A stretch of 64,000 bases of DNA from CAWUKT01 sp041565275 (GTDB taxonomy: Bacteria > Bacteroidota > Bacteroidia > J057 > JADKCL01): positions 1 through 64,000 of the forward strand of contig JBFGVE010000002.1 in the NCBI GenBank assembly GCA_041565275.1, in the 5' to 3' direction. The notes under the pieces are model-generated. The model ran no database searches. It had not been told where the DNA came from and worked only from the letters and a program-made list of their open reading frames with translations. Made by a program: the position numbers and the translations under genes. Every line of letters starts with the position of its first letter. Positions within the stretch are counted from its first letter, which is position 1. Below, piece after piece: positions 1-9,689 of this stretch.

Positions 1-378
1 CATTTCAATGCCAGCCTCACAGCAGTAAACATTGCCAAAGTCCATATCCTCAGAAAGCGAAAACCCGGCCAATCTGGACCAATCTCCATAGCCAATTTCA
101 AAACCGCGCTGTTCAACCGCTTTTGGGTGAATCGAATTATTGCAAAGTTAGATATCGACCCCGAGTTTGCATTAAATCACCCCAATTATCAAGACTCATT
201 GGAACTCTGGTTAAGAGCACGTAAATTACTTAGAGTGTTGATTTTTATAGGCTATGAATTTTTATTTAAAGTTATTACTTCTAATCGCATGTGTTTCGTA
301 CACAACTGGAGCAAGCGCTCAACTTACAATTTACGATGGTTTTGGTCAGTCTGGAACTTCTGTTACACTAGGAATTGA
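1..378 (+). pseudogene. C-terminal fragment of an IS4-like DDE transposase
   Basis: The frame is open from the first base and runs to a stop at 378. The first ~60 codons carry a HFNASLTAVNIAKV stretch and a later FNRF segment that I recognise from the C-terminal end of DDE transposases common in Bacteroidota. The catalytic N-terminal part lies outside the window, so it cannot be told whether the element is intact upstream. The last ~45 codons, from about 245, overlap the start of the next gene and do not look like transposase, so the natural protein end was probably nearer 230-245 and the rest is read-through into flanking DNA. Family assignment rests on memory of homologues. Confidence 0.5.
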
Positions 379-2050
379 TACAATTTATAAAGGTGCTTCT
401 ATTCCTTCAAATTTAAATGATCACATATCTTCAATTCATCTTGAATCTGGTCATATGGTCGTTATGGCTGATAACATTGACGGAACGGGATTTAGTAAAG
501 CAATGATAGCTTTGACTCAAGACTTAATCATTGACTTGCCAATAGAACTTGATAATAAAACTTCCTTTATTCGCGTGTTGCCGTATAATATTAGTACCCT
601 GAAAAAGGGGTTATGTACACAAAATGATTCTATTGTGTCGCTTGTAAATAGCTCTTGGTTCTATGATTGGGGTAGATTAGATTCAACAAAATTTGGCAAA
701 CAGTTTGTTCCCATGCAGTGGGGGTGGGCTGACAATCAGGATGTAGATGAGACTGTCGAACTGTCGGGATTTACCGAATTATTAGGATTTAATGAGCCGG
801 ATGATTGCAATTCACAATCAGGACAATGGGGTGATTTGTGTATAGTTGATACTGCTGTGGCATCTTATAGGAAATTGCTAGCGACAGGACTTCGGTTAGG
901 GTCGCCAGCCGTTCGAGAAAATCAGCCTCTTAATTGGCTAGACGACTTTATGGTTAAAGCTAAACAAGAATGTATTCGGGTTGATTTCATTGCTGTTCAT
1001 TGGTACGATTGGGGAGGGTGGTTTAATTCTTCCAATCCTGCGTATATGAATCCTGATGCAAATCCAGTTGGAATCTTCAATCGATTTAAAAACAAGCTTA
1101 CAAGTTTTCATACTCACTTTCAACTTCCAATATGGGTGACGGAGTTTAATGCTAACAGAAATAGAAATTTATGGGTGCAAGAAGATTTTCTAGAATTAGC
1201 TATGGCCTGGATGGATACAACGGACTGGATTGAACGTTATTCTTATTTTGAGCCAAGTACCCCAATGAATTTTTCTTTTATTGATACAAATTATTCTCTA
1301 ACAGGTAATGGTCAAGTGTATAATGATCATGTTTCAACGCTTGCAATTTCTAGTCCTGTCTGGGATGGTAATAATTCATTGACATCACCTTACATGGCGG
1401 GAACCAGTTCTTGTGTGAGTAATATTGAATACCCAACAACATCGACAATTGATACACTCGTTTGTAATACATTCACAGGCCCTAGTGGAAATTACGAGTG
1501 GGGCAATACTGGGACATACATGGATACATTGATCAACATAGGTGGATATGATAGTTTGATAACGATTAATCTAACAGTGCCTGTTATTGATACGGGAGTT
1601 ACACAATCTGTATTTGACCTTTCAGCAAATATGCTTGGAGCTCAATACCAGTGGATGGATTGTTATAACAACACGATTCTTAATGGCGAAACAAATCAGT
1701 CATTTGTTCCACCTGTAAATGGGATGTACGCTGTGATTCTATCTTCGAATGGATGTTCCGACACTTCATCTTGTGTTTTCTTCCAGGTTGTTGGACTTGA
1801 TGAAATTCAATTCAACAAAGTAAAAATATATCCAAACCCAGTTATAGGAGATTTGAAGATCTCCTTTCCATCAACACAGGAGCATGTTGTCATTAAAGTT
1901 TTCTCTCCTACTGGAAAACTTTTGGAAACACTAGAGTTCTTTGATACTGATTCAATTGATATAAATACGATCAAATCCAGAGGAGTCTATTTTATTGAAT
2001 TATCTGATGAAAATGACCATGTTCTACGAAAAAAAATAATTTTCAATTGA
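254..2050 (+). CDS. T9SS-exported GH128-like (Asl1-like) glycoside hydrolase
   Basis: Protein of 598 residues. Residues 1-23 form a signal peptide ending GASAQ. Residues ~24-110 resemble a small beta-sandwich of the beta/gamma-crystallin kind. Residues ~125-385 match the Asl1-like/GH128 catalytic fold, whose members cleave beta-1,3-glucans: GFNEPDD places a candidate acid/base at E181 and WVTEFN a candidate nucleophile at E297. An Ig-like stretch follows, then a C-terminal T9SS type A sorting domain (YPNP near residue 525, ending KKIIFN). It is therefore predicted to be secreted or surface-attached and to act on an external glucan. The gene is visibly richer in A/T than its neighbours and sits between two transposase remnants, which suggests acquisition by transfer. 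Substrate is inferred from the family only. Confidence 0.8.
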   Translation: MNFYLKLLLLIACVSYTTGASAQLTIYDGFGQSGTSVTLGIDTIYKGASIPSNLNDHISSIHLESGHMVVMADNIDGTGFSKAMIALTQDLIIDLPIELDNKTSFIRVLPYNISTLKKGLCTQNDSIVSLVNSSWFYDWGRLDSTKFGKQFVPMQWGWADNQDVDETVELSGFTELLGFNEPDDCNSQSGQWGDLCIVDTAVASYRKLLATGLRLGSPAVRENQPLNWLDDFMVKAKQECIRVDFIAVHWYDWGGWFNSSNPAYMNPDANPVGIFNRFKNKLTSFHTHFQLPIWVTEFNANRNRNLWVQEDFLELAMAWMDTTDWIERYSYFEPSTPMNFSFIDTNYSLTGNGQVYNDHVSTLAISSPVWDGNNSLTSPYMAGTSSCVSNIEYPTTSTIDTLVCNTFTGPSGNYEWGNTGTYMDTLINIGGYDSLITINLTVPVIDTGVTQSVFDLSANMLGAQYQWMDCYNNTILNGETNQSFVPPVNGMYAVILSSNGCSDTSSCVFFQVVGLDEIQFNKVKIYPNPVIGDLKISFPSTQEHVVIKVFSPTGKLLETLEFFDTDSIDINTIKSRGVYFIELSDENDHVLRKKIIFN

Positions 2051-2078
2051 AAATTCAACGCTGAATCAAATAGCAAAG

Positions 2079-2366
2079 GAGCAGAGGCTGCTGTGTGGAA
2101 AGGCCATCCACCAGGACGATGTGATCAGCTTGGTGCGTATGCTTGACCTCAGATACGGGCACAAGAGCGTGGTCGTACGAAATGACGACGGTTCCCAGTT
2201 CATTGCTCACAGGGTCCGAAAGGCGCTCAAGGACCTCGAAGCAAGACAGGAAGGATCACCCATCGCTACCCCCGAGGAGAACGCCTATATCAAAGCATTC
2301 CACTCCATGGAGCAGAGAGAGCTGATCGACAGGTTCGAATTCACCAGCTACTTCGATGCAAAATGA
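2079..2366 (+). pseudogene. IS3-family OrfB (integrase-core) transposase remnant
   Basis: An open frame without a proper start; the first possible start is GTG at 2121, but transposase-like sequence begins around 2079 (LLCGKAIHQDDVI). It carries VVRNDDGSQFIAH, with the second catalytic Asp of the DDE triad, and ATPEENAYIKAFHSMEQRE, with the catalytic Glu region, then ends at a stop at 2366. Intact IS3-family OrfB proteins are about 270-300 residues, so the first Asp and both ends are missing. It begins within 30 bases of the glycosidase stop, so the glycosidase gene and this fragment share a junction. No terminal inverted repeats could be recognised. Confidence 0.75.
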
Positions 2367-2550
2367 ACGAAACTACTTAAAGAAAATAGTCCAGATTATT
2401 GGGGGTTAAGACACTGGTGCGGACTTAAATATTCACCCGAATTAGCTGAATATGGTATTGGATTTATACTTCTTTTTCTTTCAAAAGCTTGCAAAATGGT
2501 CTGACTAAATGGTGTTTCCTGGCAATATTTTCTAATTTGGGCGTTGGAAA

Positions 2551-4031
2551 ATGCTTTTCAATTCAGGACAGTTTCTGATCTTTCTGCCGGTCGTTATCGT
2601 CCTGTATTTCCTCTTTCCTCACCGCTTTCGATGGATATTCTTATTGGCAGCTTCCTACTTCTTTTACATGGCCTGGAAGTTGGAATATATTGCTTTGATC
2701 CTGGCGAGTACGGTTGCTGATTATTACATCGCTCGAGAAATTGCCAAACGAAAAGCTATCGCATGTCAATCCGGACAGGAAGGTGCCAAGCAGCAGCGAA
2801 AAGGAGGTAAATACCACCAAAAAGTGGCCAAAATATTGCTCTGGGTCAGTATTTTGATCAACCTGAGCATTCTCTTTTGTTTCAAATACCTCAATTTTTT
2901 TACCAAGTCTGTGGTTCAATTGGCAGAACTCGCTGGTGGTGGCTTCAGCCCCCCGGTTTTAGATGTCTTGCTTCCGTAGGGATAAGTTTTTACACCTTCC
3001 AGACCATGAGCTATACCATTGACGTGTACAATGGGAAGGTGGCCCCAGAAAAGCATTTTGGCATCTTTGCCTTGTTCGTTTCCTTTTGGCCTCAATTGGT
3101 GGCGGGTCCAATTGAGCGGAGTGGTCGTCTGCTCCCCCAGTTCCGCGAGAAACAGCACTTCGATAGGCAGCGGGTGATCTGGGGTATGAACAGGATGGCT
3201 TTCGGTTTCTTTGAGAAGGTAGTGGTGGCTGACCGCCTCGCCATCTATGTCAATGAGGTCTACAGTAATCCTGAAGGGTTCAGCACCATTCCTTTGATTC
3301 TCGCCTCGGTCTTCTTTGCCTTTCAAATCTATTGTGATTTCTCCGGCTATACCAATATCGCTCTGGGTGCTGCTTCAATTATGGGTTTTAAGCTGGTCGA
3401 CAATTTTAACCGTCCTTACCTAAGTCGCTCCGTCGGCGAATTTTGGCGGCGGTGGCACATTTCCCTATCCACTTGGTTTCGCGACTATGTCTACATTCCG
3501 TTAGGAGGAAACAGAGTCGTTGGTTGGCGCTGGCATTATAACCTTTTCATCACTTTTTTAGTGAGTGGTTTGTGGCATGGGGCCGACTGGACTTTTGTAG
3601 TGTGGGGAGCATTACATGGTGGTTACATAGTCTGGGAGAAGATCAGTGAAAAACCCCGACAAAGGCTCTATCGTGGCCTTTCTTTACAAAAAGTCAGTGG
3701 GTTAGTGAAGGTGTCACAAGTGCTTATCACCTTTGGGCTTGTCACGATAGGATGGATTTTCTTCCGTGCAGATGGAATGGAAGATGCTATAGCAATTTTC
3801 AATGGGATCTTTAAGATGGACCTCAGTATTAATACTTCTATGCTGATGGCCTACCAGGGACCCTATAATTTTGGATTGAGTATCCTCGTCATTGCCCTAC
3901 TGGCATTTTCTTCTCTTCTACCCAAAGACCTCCGCATCAAGCATAGTTTATTGTTTGTTGTACTGGTCACAGGTCTGATCCTGATGATCGGCAAAGGCGG
4001 TGAAGCTTCATTCATCTATTTCCAATTTTAA
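2551..4031 (+). pseudogene. MBOAT-family O-acyltransferase (AlgI-like), split by a one-base frameshift
   Basis: Two overlapping frames together encode about 493 residues of an AlgI/DltB-type membrane-bound O-acyltransferase, which moves acyl (usually acetyl) groups across the membrane onto cell-surface polymers. The first frame (2551-2979) gives the N-terminal membrane segments and ends DVLLP-stop. The second continues VGISFYTFQT from base 2976, as expected of homologues if one base were restored near 2976. Family hallmarks lie in the second part: SYTIDVY, EFWRRWHISLSTWFRDYVYIPLGG and the catalytic-His segment LWHGADWTFVVWGALHG. No slippery heptamer is visible, so a true mutation or an assembly error is likelier than programmed frameshifting. 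The next gene looks like its periplasmic partner. Confidence 0.85.
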
Positions 4032-4035
4032 GCCC

Positions 4036-5001
4036 ATGGAAGAACGAAAACAAGCTTTACGTTTCTTTTCGAATCACCTTCTCCCTTACTTGGTGATCAT
4101 CTTCTTGATCTGTCTGGGATTGGATTTTGGGATGCGGAGATATGTGATCTTTAAAACTCCAATACACGGGGCTTCCAAGATCAAGCGGGTTGTTGAAGGG
4201 ACAAGAGAAGAAATCGCCATTTTTGGCTCTTCCCGGGCACTAGGCTCTTATATTCCCGATTCGCTTGCATCTTCTGCCTACAACTATGGGATTAACGGGA
4301 TCGGTTATGAGGTCATCGATATCCTGCTGAAATATGAAACAGTTCGCATGGACAACTCCTCTCCGATAATCATCAATTTTGACTACAATATGTTCAGGGC
4401 TGAGATCGGTGACCTTAACAATTATATTCCCCATTTAAACCGACCCGGGTTCCGGAAGCTCCTTCAAGATCGCAATGCATGGAAAGTATGGTACCGCCTT
4501 CCCGGTATTCGGTTTTTCAATAGCTATGATTCCTATTTTAAAGACTATATCAATGCCAAAGTAGGATTGACAAAAGTGGTCAGCAAAGGGGCTTCTCTGG
4601 AAAAAAATGTCATCCCTGAAGCGACCTTTCTCAAGCTGGTGGAGAGAAGGTTGAAGCATCCAGCAGAATGGAAAGTTGATTCAATTCAAGAAGCCCGGTT
4701 GATCACCCACTTTGATACACGGCCTGACCGGAAATTTTACCTTGTCATCGCACCCTATCATTGGTCCTATTACCAGGGGTTTAAGGGGATGGATGCTGCT
4801 CAAGCTTGGTTGGATGAGATTGACCGCAGGAAAAATGTAGATGTGATCAAAGTAGCCGGCCGGGACTGGCCTGACTCATTGTTTGTAAATACGACCCATA
4901 TCAACCTAAAGGGTGCTCAAAAATTCACTGCAATAGTGCGTTTGGCCTTAGAGAAGAGGAATCAATTCCACCCTAAAGATGTTCACCCTAGTTCTCCCTG
5001 A
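4036..5001 (+). CDS. Membrane-anchored SGNH-like protein, probable MBOAT partner
   Basis: Protein of 321 residues with one N-terminal membrane segment (~residues 14-31) and a periplasmic remainder. IFGSSRALGSYIPD near residue 60 resembles the GxS block of SGNH/DltD/AlgX-like proteins, and the late DSLFVNTTHINLKGAQKFT resembles their Asp-x-x-His block. Such proteins commonly follow an MBOAT gene and pass the acyl group to the polymer. The ATG at 4036 lies just after the MBOAT stop at 4031. An earlier in-frame GTG at 4000 would overlap the MBOAT gene and add residues that do not look like a leader. The exact acceptor is unknown. No catalytic activity can be claimed from the sequence alone. Confidence 0.65.
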   Translation: MEERKQALRFFSNHLLPYLVIIFLICLGLDFGMRRYVIFKTPIHGASKIKRVVEGTREEIAIFGSSRALGSYIPDSLASSAYNYGINGIGYEVIDILLKYETVRMDNSSPIIINFDYNMFRAEIGDLNNYIPHLNRPGFRKLLQDRNAWKVWYRLPGIRFFNSYDSYFKDYINAKVGLTKVVSKGASLEKNVIPEATFLKLVERRLKHPAEWKVDSIQEARLITHFDTRPDRKFYLVIAPYHWSYYQGFKGMDAAQAWLDEIDRRKNVDVIKVAGRDWPDSLFVNTTHINLKGAQKFTAIVRLALEKRNQFHPKDVHPSSP

Positions 5002-5016
5002 GGTTGTTCACCCTAG
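4981..5016. repeat. Pair of 11-base direct repeats at the gene end
   Basis: GTTCACCCTAG occurs at 4981-4991 and again at 5006-5016, straddling the stop codon of the SGNH-like gene in the gap between two convergent genes. It may be a local duplication. No hairpin with a T-run was seen here. Confidence 0.4.
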
Positions 5017-5042
5017 GGCTGGCCACCTTGAATAATCGGCTG

Positions 5043-8000
5043 TCAGGGAGAAGGAGATTCGGGTCTTGACTTCAACTGCTTAGCCAAGATGTCGTACTGT
5101 TGGTTCCCTGTGTCCAGAAATGCCAGTTGTGCAGCCCGGATAGCTATATCCTTATCGGACAGCTTCTGTGCCTCTGTAGCGATGTAGGGCAAGCCGTTCA
5201 TGATCCGATCGTGATCGGGTAGTTTTTTCTGATTCATTTGGAAGTAATTCATCCAGGCTTCCGCTTTGTTAATGACTTGTGCATAGCATTGGGCAGTCAT
5301 TTCCTCATTTTCGAGGCGCTGCCAAAGACCAGCTGCAAACATAGGATAGACAACATCGTTACCACGAGCATTGTCGCTGATCCTTTCATCTGTAATCAGC
5401 AGCATTTCAGCGGCTCGCTCCCGGTAGCGTTTTTCGTTGGATTCATAAACCAGGATCTTGGCACTCAGGCTATCCGCATTAGCAGGATCCTGAGTGAGCA
5501 GTGCTTTAGTACCCGCTATTTTTTGGGCCTCAAAATCGGCCATATCCACGAATGCATTGGCACAACGGAACATCATGGTAGACAGATTCCCTACAATGGT
5601 GCGGCGAATGTGGTCGTCAAGGTAGAGGCTTTCTTCGTCAAGGTTACCGAATTTGAAAGTGTCTTTGAGAAGTTCATAGGAGCGGGCAACATTAAGGCGT
5701 CCTTTCTGTCCACCGCGACTGTAGGGATCAGTTGATGAATAGAACTTGTCCCTAGGTAATTTGGAGAGGTCAACCGGAATTACCCGATTGGCCAGTCCCT
5801 CCACATGGAAAAAAGATTCAAGGCCAATATAGCTAGAAGGCGGGATCGTGCTGGAGAAATATATGGGACGGGGCCATCCTGCAGCAGCATTGGTAGTCAT
5901 AATGTCCAGAATGATCCAGTCCTGTTTAAGCAGGTAGGTATTTTCACCGCCACCGCGTACACGAACCGGCCATGACATCTGGGACTGTATGTAGGGAGCA
6001 TACTCTTCAGGAACAGTGCCGTTGGTAAGAACAGCGGTTTTGTCAACTGTAAGGGTCCAAGGCTGTCCGGCTTTACGAGGACGGGTGGAACCGCGGTCTC
6101 CAAGGTAGGAACTCGCAGGTGATGAAATAGGTAGGGGAGGAGAAAGGTTTTGTTGCTTCTTCATCTGGCTGATGTACCAGTCAGTATTCAGCAGACTCAG
6201 GTTTACCACCCGCACGTCGGAGCGAACCCCTTCTACCTCCTGAATGTACCAGAGAGGAAAGGTATCGTTGTCTCCATTTGTAAAGATGATACCATTCTTT
6301 TGGCAAGATTGGAGCAGATTGTAGGCCGATTCAGGGGCAACTCTGCGGGTGTGTCGATCATGGTCATCCCAGTTTTGAGTGCCCATCAAAATGGGTGCTG
6401 AAAGACCGATCAAAATGGCAACAGCGGCGGTGGGCAGGGAGAAGGAGCCGCCACTGGAAGATGGAGCACTTCCATTACCACCTTTTCTCTTGCTAATATA
6501 ACTGCCCAGGAAGTCGTATATAGCAACAACCGCCAACCCGACCCAGAAGGCAAAAGTTTGGAAAGATCCCGCATACGAATAATCACGCTCTCTCGGTTGT
6601 TGAGGAGTCTGGTTAAGATAAAGCACGATTGCCAGTCCTGTAAAGAAGAATAGAAGCAAGATTGATGTCCCATCTTTCCAGTCCTTGACGAAGAGAAATA
6701 CCATTCCGAGAAGCCCTAGGAGAAGTGGTATGGAATAGTAAAGGTTGCGCCCCTGGGATTGGGCTAACTCAGCCGGGAATTGATTTCTGGAGATCAAGCC
6801 GTCTTCCCAACCCATATCCTGAATGTCGCCAGCGCGACCCGAGAAATTCCACATGAAGTAACGAAGATACATGTGGCGAACTTGATAATCGAAGAAGTAT
6901 CCCATATCGTCTGCAAAGGTGACTTTGTCATCGTAGGGATCATTAGGGTTTCTGCGATTGCTAACCGAAATATAGTTTTTGTATCCGAATGGACCTTTGG
7001 TATAGTGGGAGGGACTGTACATCCTCGGAAAGAAAGATTTCCCTTTCAGCCAGACGACATCCTGCTTATAGCCTGACCAGACATATCTGCCGGTGGTTCT
7101 TTCTACAACATTTGTTTTGGGGTCAATGGTGATAGCCCTACCATCTTTTAGCTCAGTTTCATACTTCATCCCTTCTGGGGTTGACGGAACCTTAAACCCA
7201 CTGACTACACCCCGATCACCAACTTTTAAGCTTTTGCCGTCGGCAAGCAGGTAGTTGCCCTTCGGCAGGACCCAACCTTCGTTGACGTTGACGAAGTTCC
7301 TACGGTCCCGTTCCACTTTCCAATCTTTACCCATGGTGCGTGGGTTCATCTTTTGTTTGTTATAGCGGGGGCCAAAGAAGAGGGGGCGATCTCCATATTG
7401 TTCACGTTTCAAGTAGGAGATCATAGAAGCTACAGAACTGGGATCATTTTCATTGATCGGTGTATCGGCATTGGCCCGAATTACGATCATAGAGTAGGAC
7501 GAATAGCCCATGATAATGACCAGAAGTGACCAGCAACAAATGTTGACGATAACACGGAGGTTTTTGTAGCCATTCTTGAAAATCCTGGTCCACATCTTTT
7601 CTTTGTGAGTGATCAGGACTCCACCGATCAGGGTTCCCAAAAATAACAAGAGGAAAATAACAATCCCGGTACCCTGTGGGAGCCCCACACCAGAAGGATT
7701 GTAAAGAGGGGAATCCATGTCTTCATATCCGGTGAAGAACTTCTCAAAACCCCACGCGATCTCGACGGAGGTCTGTATGATGCCGTACTGGATGAAGCCA
7801 AGAATAAAAATAGAAATCCCGAAGGTAACTGCTATTCCCACCAGGCTGGGTTTGAACTTTTTAAAATAGTAGACGAATGCCAGTGCGGGTACGGTCAAGA
7901 GGTTCAGCAGGTGAACTCCGATCGAAAGCCCCATGATATATCCGATAAGGATGATCCATTTCAGGTTGTCGGGTTCATCTGACCGTGCTTCCCACTTGAA

Positions 8001-8483
8001 GATCAACCATATGACGATTGCAGTAAAGAATGAGGAGAGCGCATATACTTCTGCTTCTACTGAGTTGAACCACACCGAATCTGCAAATGTCGCAGTCAAG
8101 GCAGCAACAGCACCTGCACCCATAATGACGAGAAGACTGGGGAGATTTATCTTGTCTGCACCACGATCAACTAACTTTCTAGCCAAATGTGTGACTGTCC
8201 AAAAGGTAAACAGCGCTACAAATGCACCTGAAAGCGTACTGATCATATTGATCCAGAAAGCTACAGATTCAACATTTCCAAAGGAAAACAAGGCAAAAAA
8301 GCGCCCCAGTATAAGAAAGAAAGGCGCTCCCGGAGGGTGGGGCACCTGTAATTCGTTAGAGCAAGCGATGAATTCGCCACAATCCCAGAAGGAGGCTGTG
8401 GGCGCCATGGTCATGAAGTATACCATAAAGGCGAAAAGGAAAATCACCCAGCCAACGATGTTGTTTACTAATTTGTAGTTCAT
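5043..8483 (-). CDS. Large DUF2723 membrane protein (GT117-like, GT-C fold)
   Basis: Protein of 1146 residues. The N-terminal half has many membrane segments and the C-terminal ~350 residues are soluble with TPR-like helices. The family signature MAPTASFWDCGEF is at residues 27-38; D34 and E37 sit in the first external loop, where GT-C glycosyltransferases keep catalytic acids. HPPGAPFF (near 49-56) is a second conserved block. The vertebrate relative TMEM260 is a protein O-mannosyltransferase, so this protein may glycosylate exported proteins with a lipid-linked sugar; that is inference for bacteria. DUF2723 proteins of ~1000-1150 residues are typical of Bacteroidota. It stands alone on the minus strand, convergent with the MBOAT/SGNH pair. 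Confidence 0.85.
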   Translation of the reverse strand: MNYKLVNNIVGWVIFLFAFMVYFMTMAPTASFWDCGEFIACSNELQVPHPPGAPFFLILGRFFALFSFGNVESVAFWINMISTLSGAFVALFTFWTVTHLARKLVDRGADKINLPSLLVIMGAGAVAALTATFADSVWFNSVEAEVYALSSFFTAIVIWLIFKWEARSDEPDNLKWIILIGYIMGLSIGVHLLNLLTVPALAFVYYFKKFKPSLVGIAVTFGISIFILGFIQYGIIQTSVEIAWGFEKFFTGYEDMDSPLYNPSGVGLPQGTGIVIFLLLFLGTLIGGVLITHKEKMWTRIFKNGYKNLRVIVNICCWSLLVIIMGYSSYSMIVIRANADTPINENDPSSVASMISYLKREQYGDRPLFFGPRYNKQKMNPRTMGKDWKVERDRRNFVNVNEGWVLPKGNYLLADGKSLKVGDRGVVSGFKVPSTPEGMKYETELKDGRAITIDPKTNVVERTTGRYVWSGYKQDVVWLKGKSFFPRMYSPSHYTKGPFGYKNYISVSNRRNPNDPYDDKVTFADDMGYFFDYQVRHMYLRYFMWNFSGRAGDIQDMGWEDGLISRNQFPAELAQSQGRNLYYSIPLLLGLLGMVFLFVKDWKDGTSILLLFFFTGLAIVLYLNQTPQQPRERDYSYAGSFQTFAFWVGLAVVAIYDFLGSYISKRKGGNGSAPSSSGGSFSLPTAAVAILIGLSAPILMGTQNWDDHDRHTRRVAPESAYNLLQSCQKNGIIFTNGDNDTFPLWYIQEVEGVRSDVRVVNLSLLNTDWYISQMKKQQNLSPPLPISSPASSYLGDRGSTRPRKAGQPWTLTVDKTAVLTNGTVPEEYAPYIQSQMSWPVRVRGGGENTYLLKQDWIILDIMTTNAAAGWPRPIYFSSTIPPSSYIGLESFFHVEGLANRVIPVDLSKLPRDKFYSSTDPYSRGGQKGRLNVARSYELLKDTFKFGNLDEESLYLDDHIRRTIVGNLSTMMFRCANAFVDMADFEAQKIAGTKALLTQDPANADSLSAKILVYESNEKRYRERAAEMLLITDERISDNARGNDVVYPMFAAGLWQRLENEEMTAQCYAQVINKAEAWMNYFQMNQKKLPDHDRIMNGLPYIATEAQKLSDKDIAIRAAQLAFLDTGNQQYDILAKQLKSRPESPSP

Positions 8484-8573
8484 ATCCTAAGATTTGTTCT
8501 TGGATGCCGCAGTCGGCTCTCCTTGTATTATGCCTCTGGAAAGACAATGGTCTTTAACGAAGTTGGAAAAGAA

Positions 8574-9596
8574 TTATTGTCGGATGAACGGATAATTCGG
8601 TGTAATGTATACGTCTTCATATAGCTCTTCAGGAGCTGGATACGGGGAATTTTCGGCAAATACCACACTTTCAGCGACGAGAGCTTTGATCCTGGTATCA
8701 ATCTCTTTCATTTCTTCTTCAGTAGCTATATTATGCTTTTTGAGGTAAGCTTTCAGATCAACGATCGGATCCTCTTTTTTGTACTGTTCCAGTTCTTCCT
8801 TGGTACGGTATTTGGCGGGATCAGACATAGAGTGCCCTTTATACCTGTAGGTTTTAATTTCAAGGAAGACGGGTCCATGTCCAGGGGTACGGACCAGCTC
8901 TGCTGCCTTTTTAGTGTTTTCGTACACTTCGAAAACACTCATGCCATCAACCTGCCAGGCCGGCATTTCATAACCACTGGCCAATCTGTACAGTTCGGTG
9001 ACATTTGAAGTACGCTCCACGGAAGTACCCATGGCGTATTCATTGTTCTCCACCATGTAAAGGACAGGAAGTCTCCAGGTCATAGCCAAGTTGAAAGCCT
9101 CGTGAAAGGCGCCCTGGCGAATAGCACCGTCACCGAAAATACAGACACAAATTTTGTCTTCATTACGATACTTGTTGGCAAATGCGACTCCGGCACCTAA
9201 AGGGATTTGAGCACCTACAATACCGTGCCCCCCCAACATATTATGCTCTTTAGAGAACATGTGCATGGATCCACCTTTACCCTTGGAACAGCCTGTGGAT
9301 TTGCCATACATCTCAGCCATTACCTGATTGGGAGAAATCCCTCTGGTAAGTGCAATACCATGATCGCGGTAAGCAGTGATGACTTGATCATCTTTGCGGA
9401 TAGCTGCCTCAAGTCCGGATGAAACGGCCTCCTGGCCTATATAGAGGTGGCAAAAGCCTTTGATCTTTTGCTGCATATACATTTGGCTGGATTTCTCCTC
9501 AAACCTTCTTTGCAACAGCATCTCCTCGTACCAATGCATTAACAATTCCACGTTGTAGGGCTGATCTTCTCGCGTTTCAGTCTTAGATTTTGCCAT
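8574..9596 (-). CDS. pdhA: Pyruvate dehydrogenase E1 component, alpha subunit
   Basis: Protein of 340 residues, typical for the alpha subunit of alpha2beta2-type E1. It binds thiamine diphosphate and decarboxylates pyruvate for the pyruvate dehydrogenase complex. The ThDP motif GDGAIRQGAFHEAFN with the following ENNEYAMGTS, and the phosphorylation-loop-like block YRYKGHSMSDP, are clear. I place the start at the ATG at 9596 (MAKSKTE); an ATG ten codons upstream at 9626 is in frame but adds non-conserved residues. No beta subunit, E2 or E3 gene is adjacent, so the complex is encoded at separate sites, as is often the case in Bacteroidota. Confidence 0.92.
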   Translation of the reverse strand: MAKSKTETREDQPYNVELLMHWYEEMLLQRRFEEKSSQMYMQQKIKGFCHLYIGQEAVSSGLEAAIRKDDQVITAYRDHGIALTRGISPNQVMAEMYGKSTGCSKGKGGSMHMFSKEHNMLGGHGIVGAQIPLGAGVAFANKYRNEDKICVCIFGDGAIRQGAFHEAFNLAMTWRLPVLYMVENNEYAMGTSVERTSNVTELYRLASGYEMPAWQVDGMSVFEVYENTKKAAELVRTPGHGPVFLEIKTYRYKGHSMSDPAKYRTKEELEQYKKEDPIVDLKAYLKKHNIATEEEMKEIDTRIKALVAESVVFAENSPYPAPEELYEDVYITPNYPFIRQ

Positions 9597-9689
9597 TTGA
9601 CCTGATTGATATATGTATGGACTCACCCATTAAAAGGATCAGCAAATTAATTAAATATTTCTTGAATAAGAAAGGCAGAGCAGGGGTTC

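Noticed and set aside
2551..4031. Programmed -1 ribosomal frameshift in the MBOAT gene
   Set aside because: The bases before the shift do not form a slippery heptamer and no following pseudoknot was apparent; mutation or sequencing error is simpler.
7933..8478. Plus-strand open frame of 181 codons inside the DUF2723 gene
   Set aside because: It is antisense to well-conserved membrane segments of DUF2723 and has no recognisable domain.
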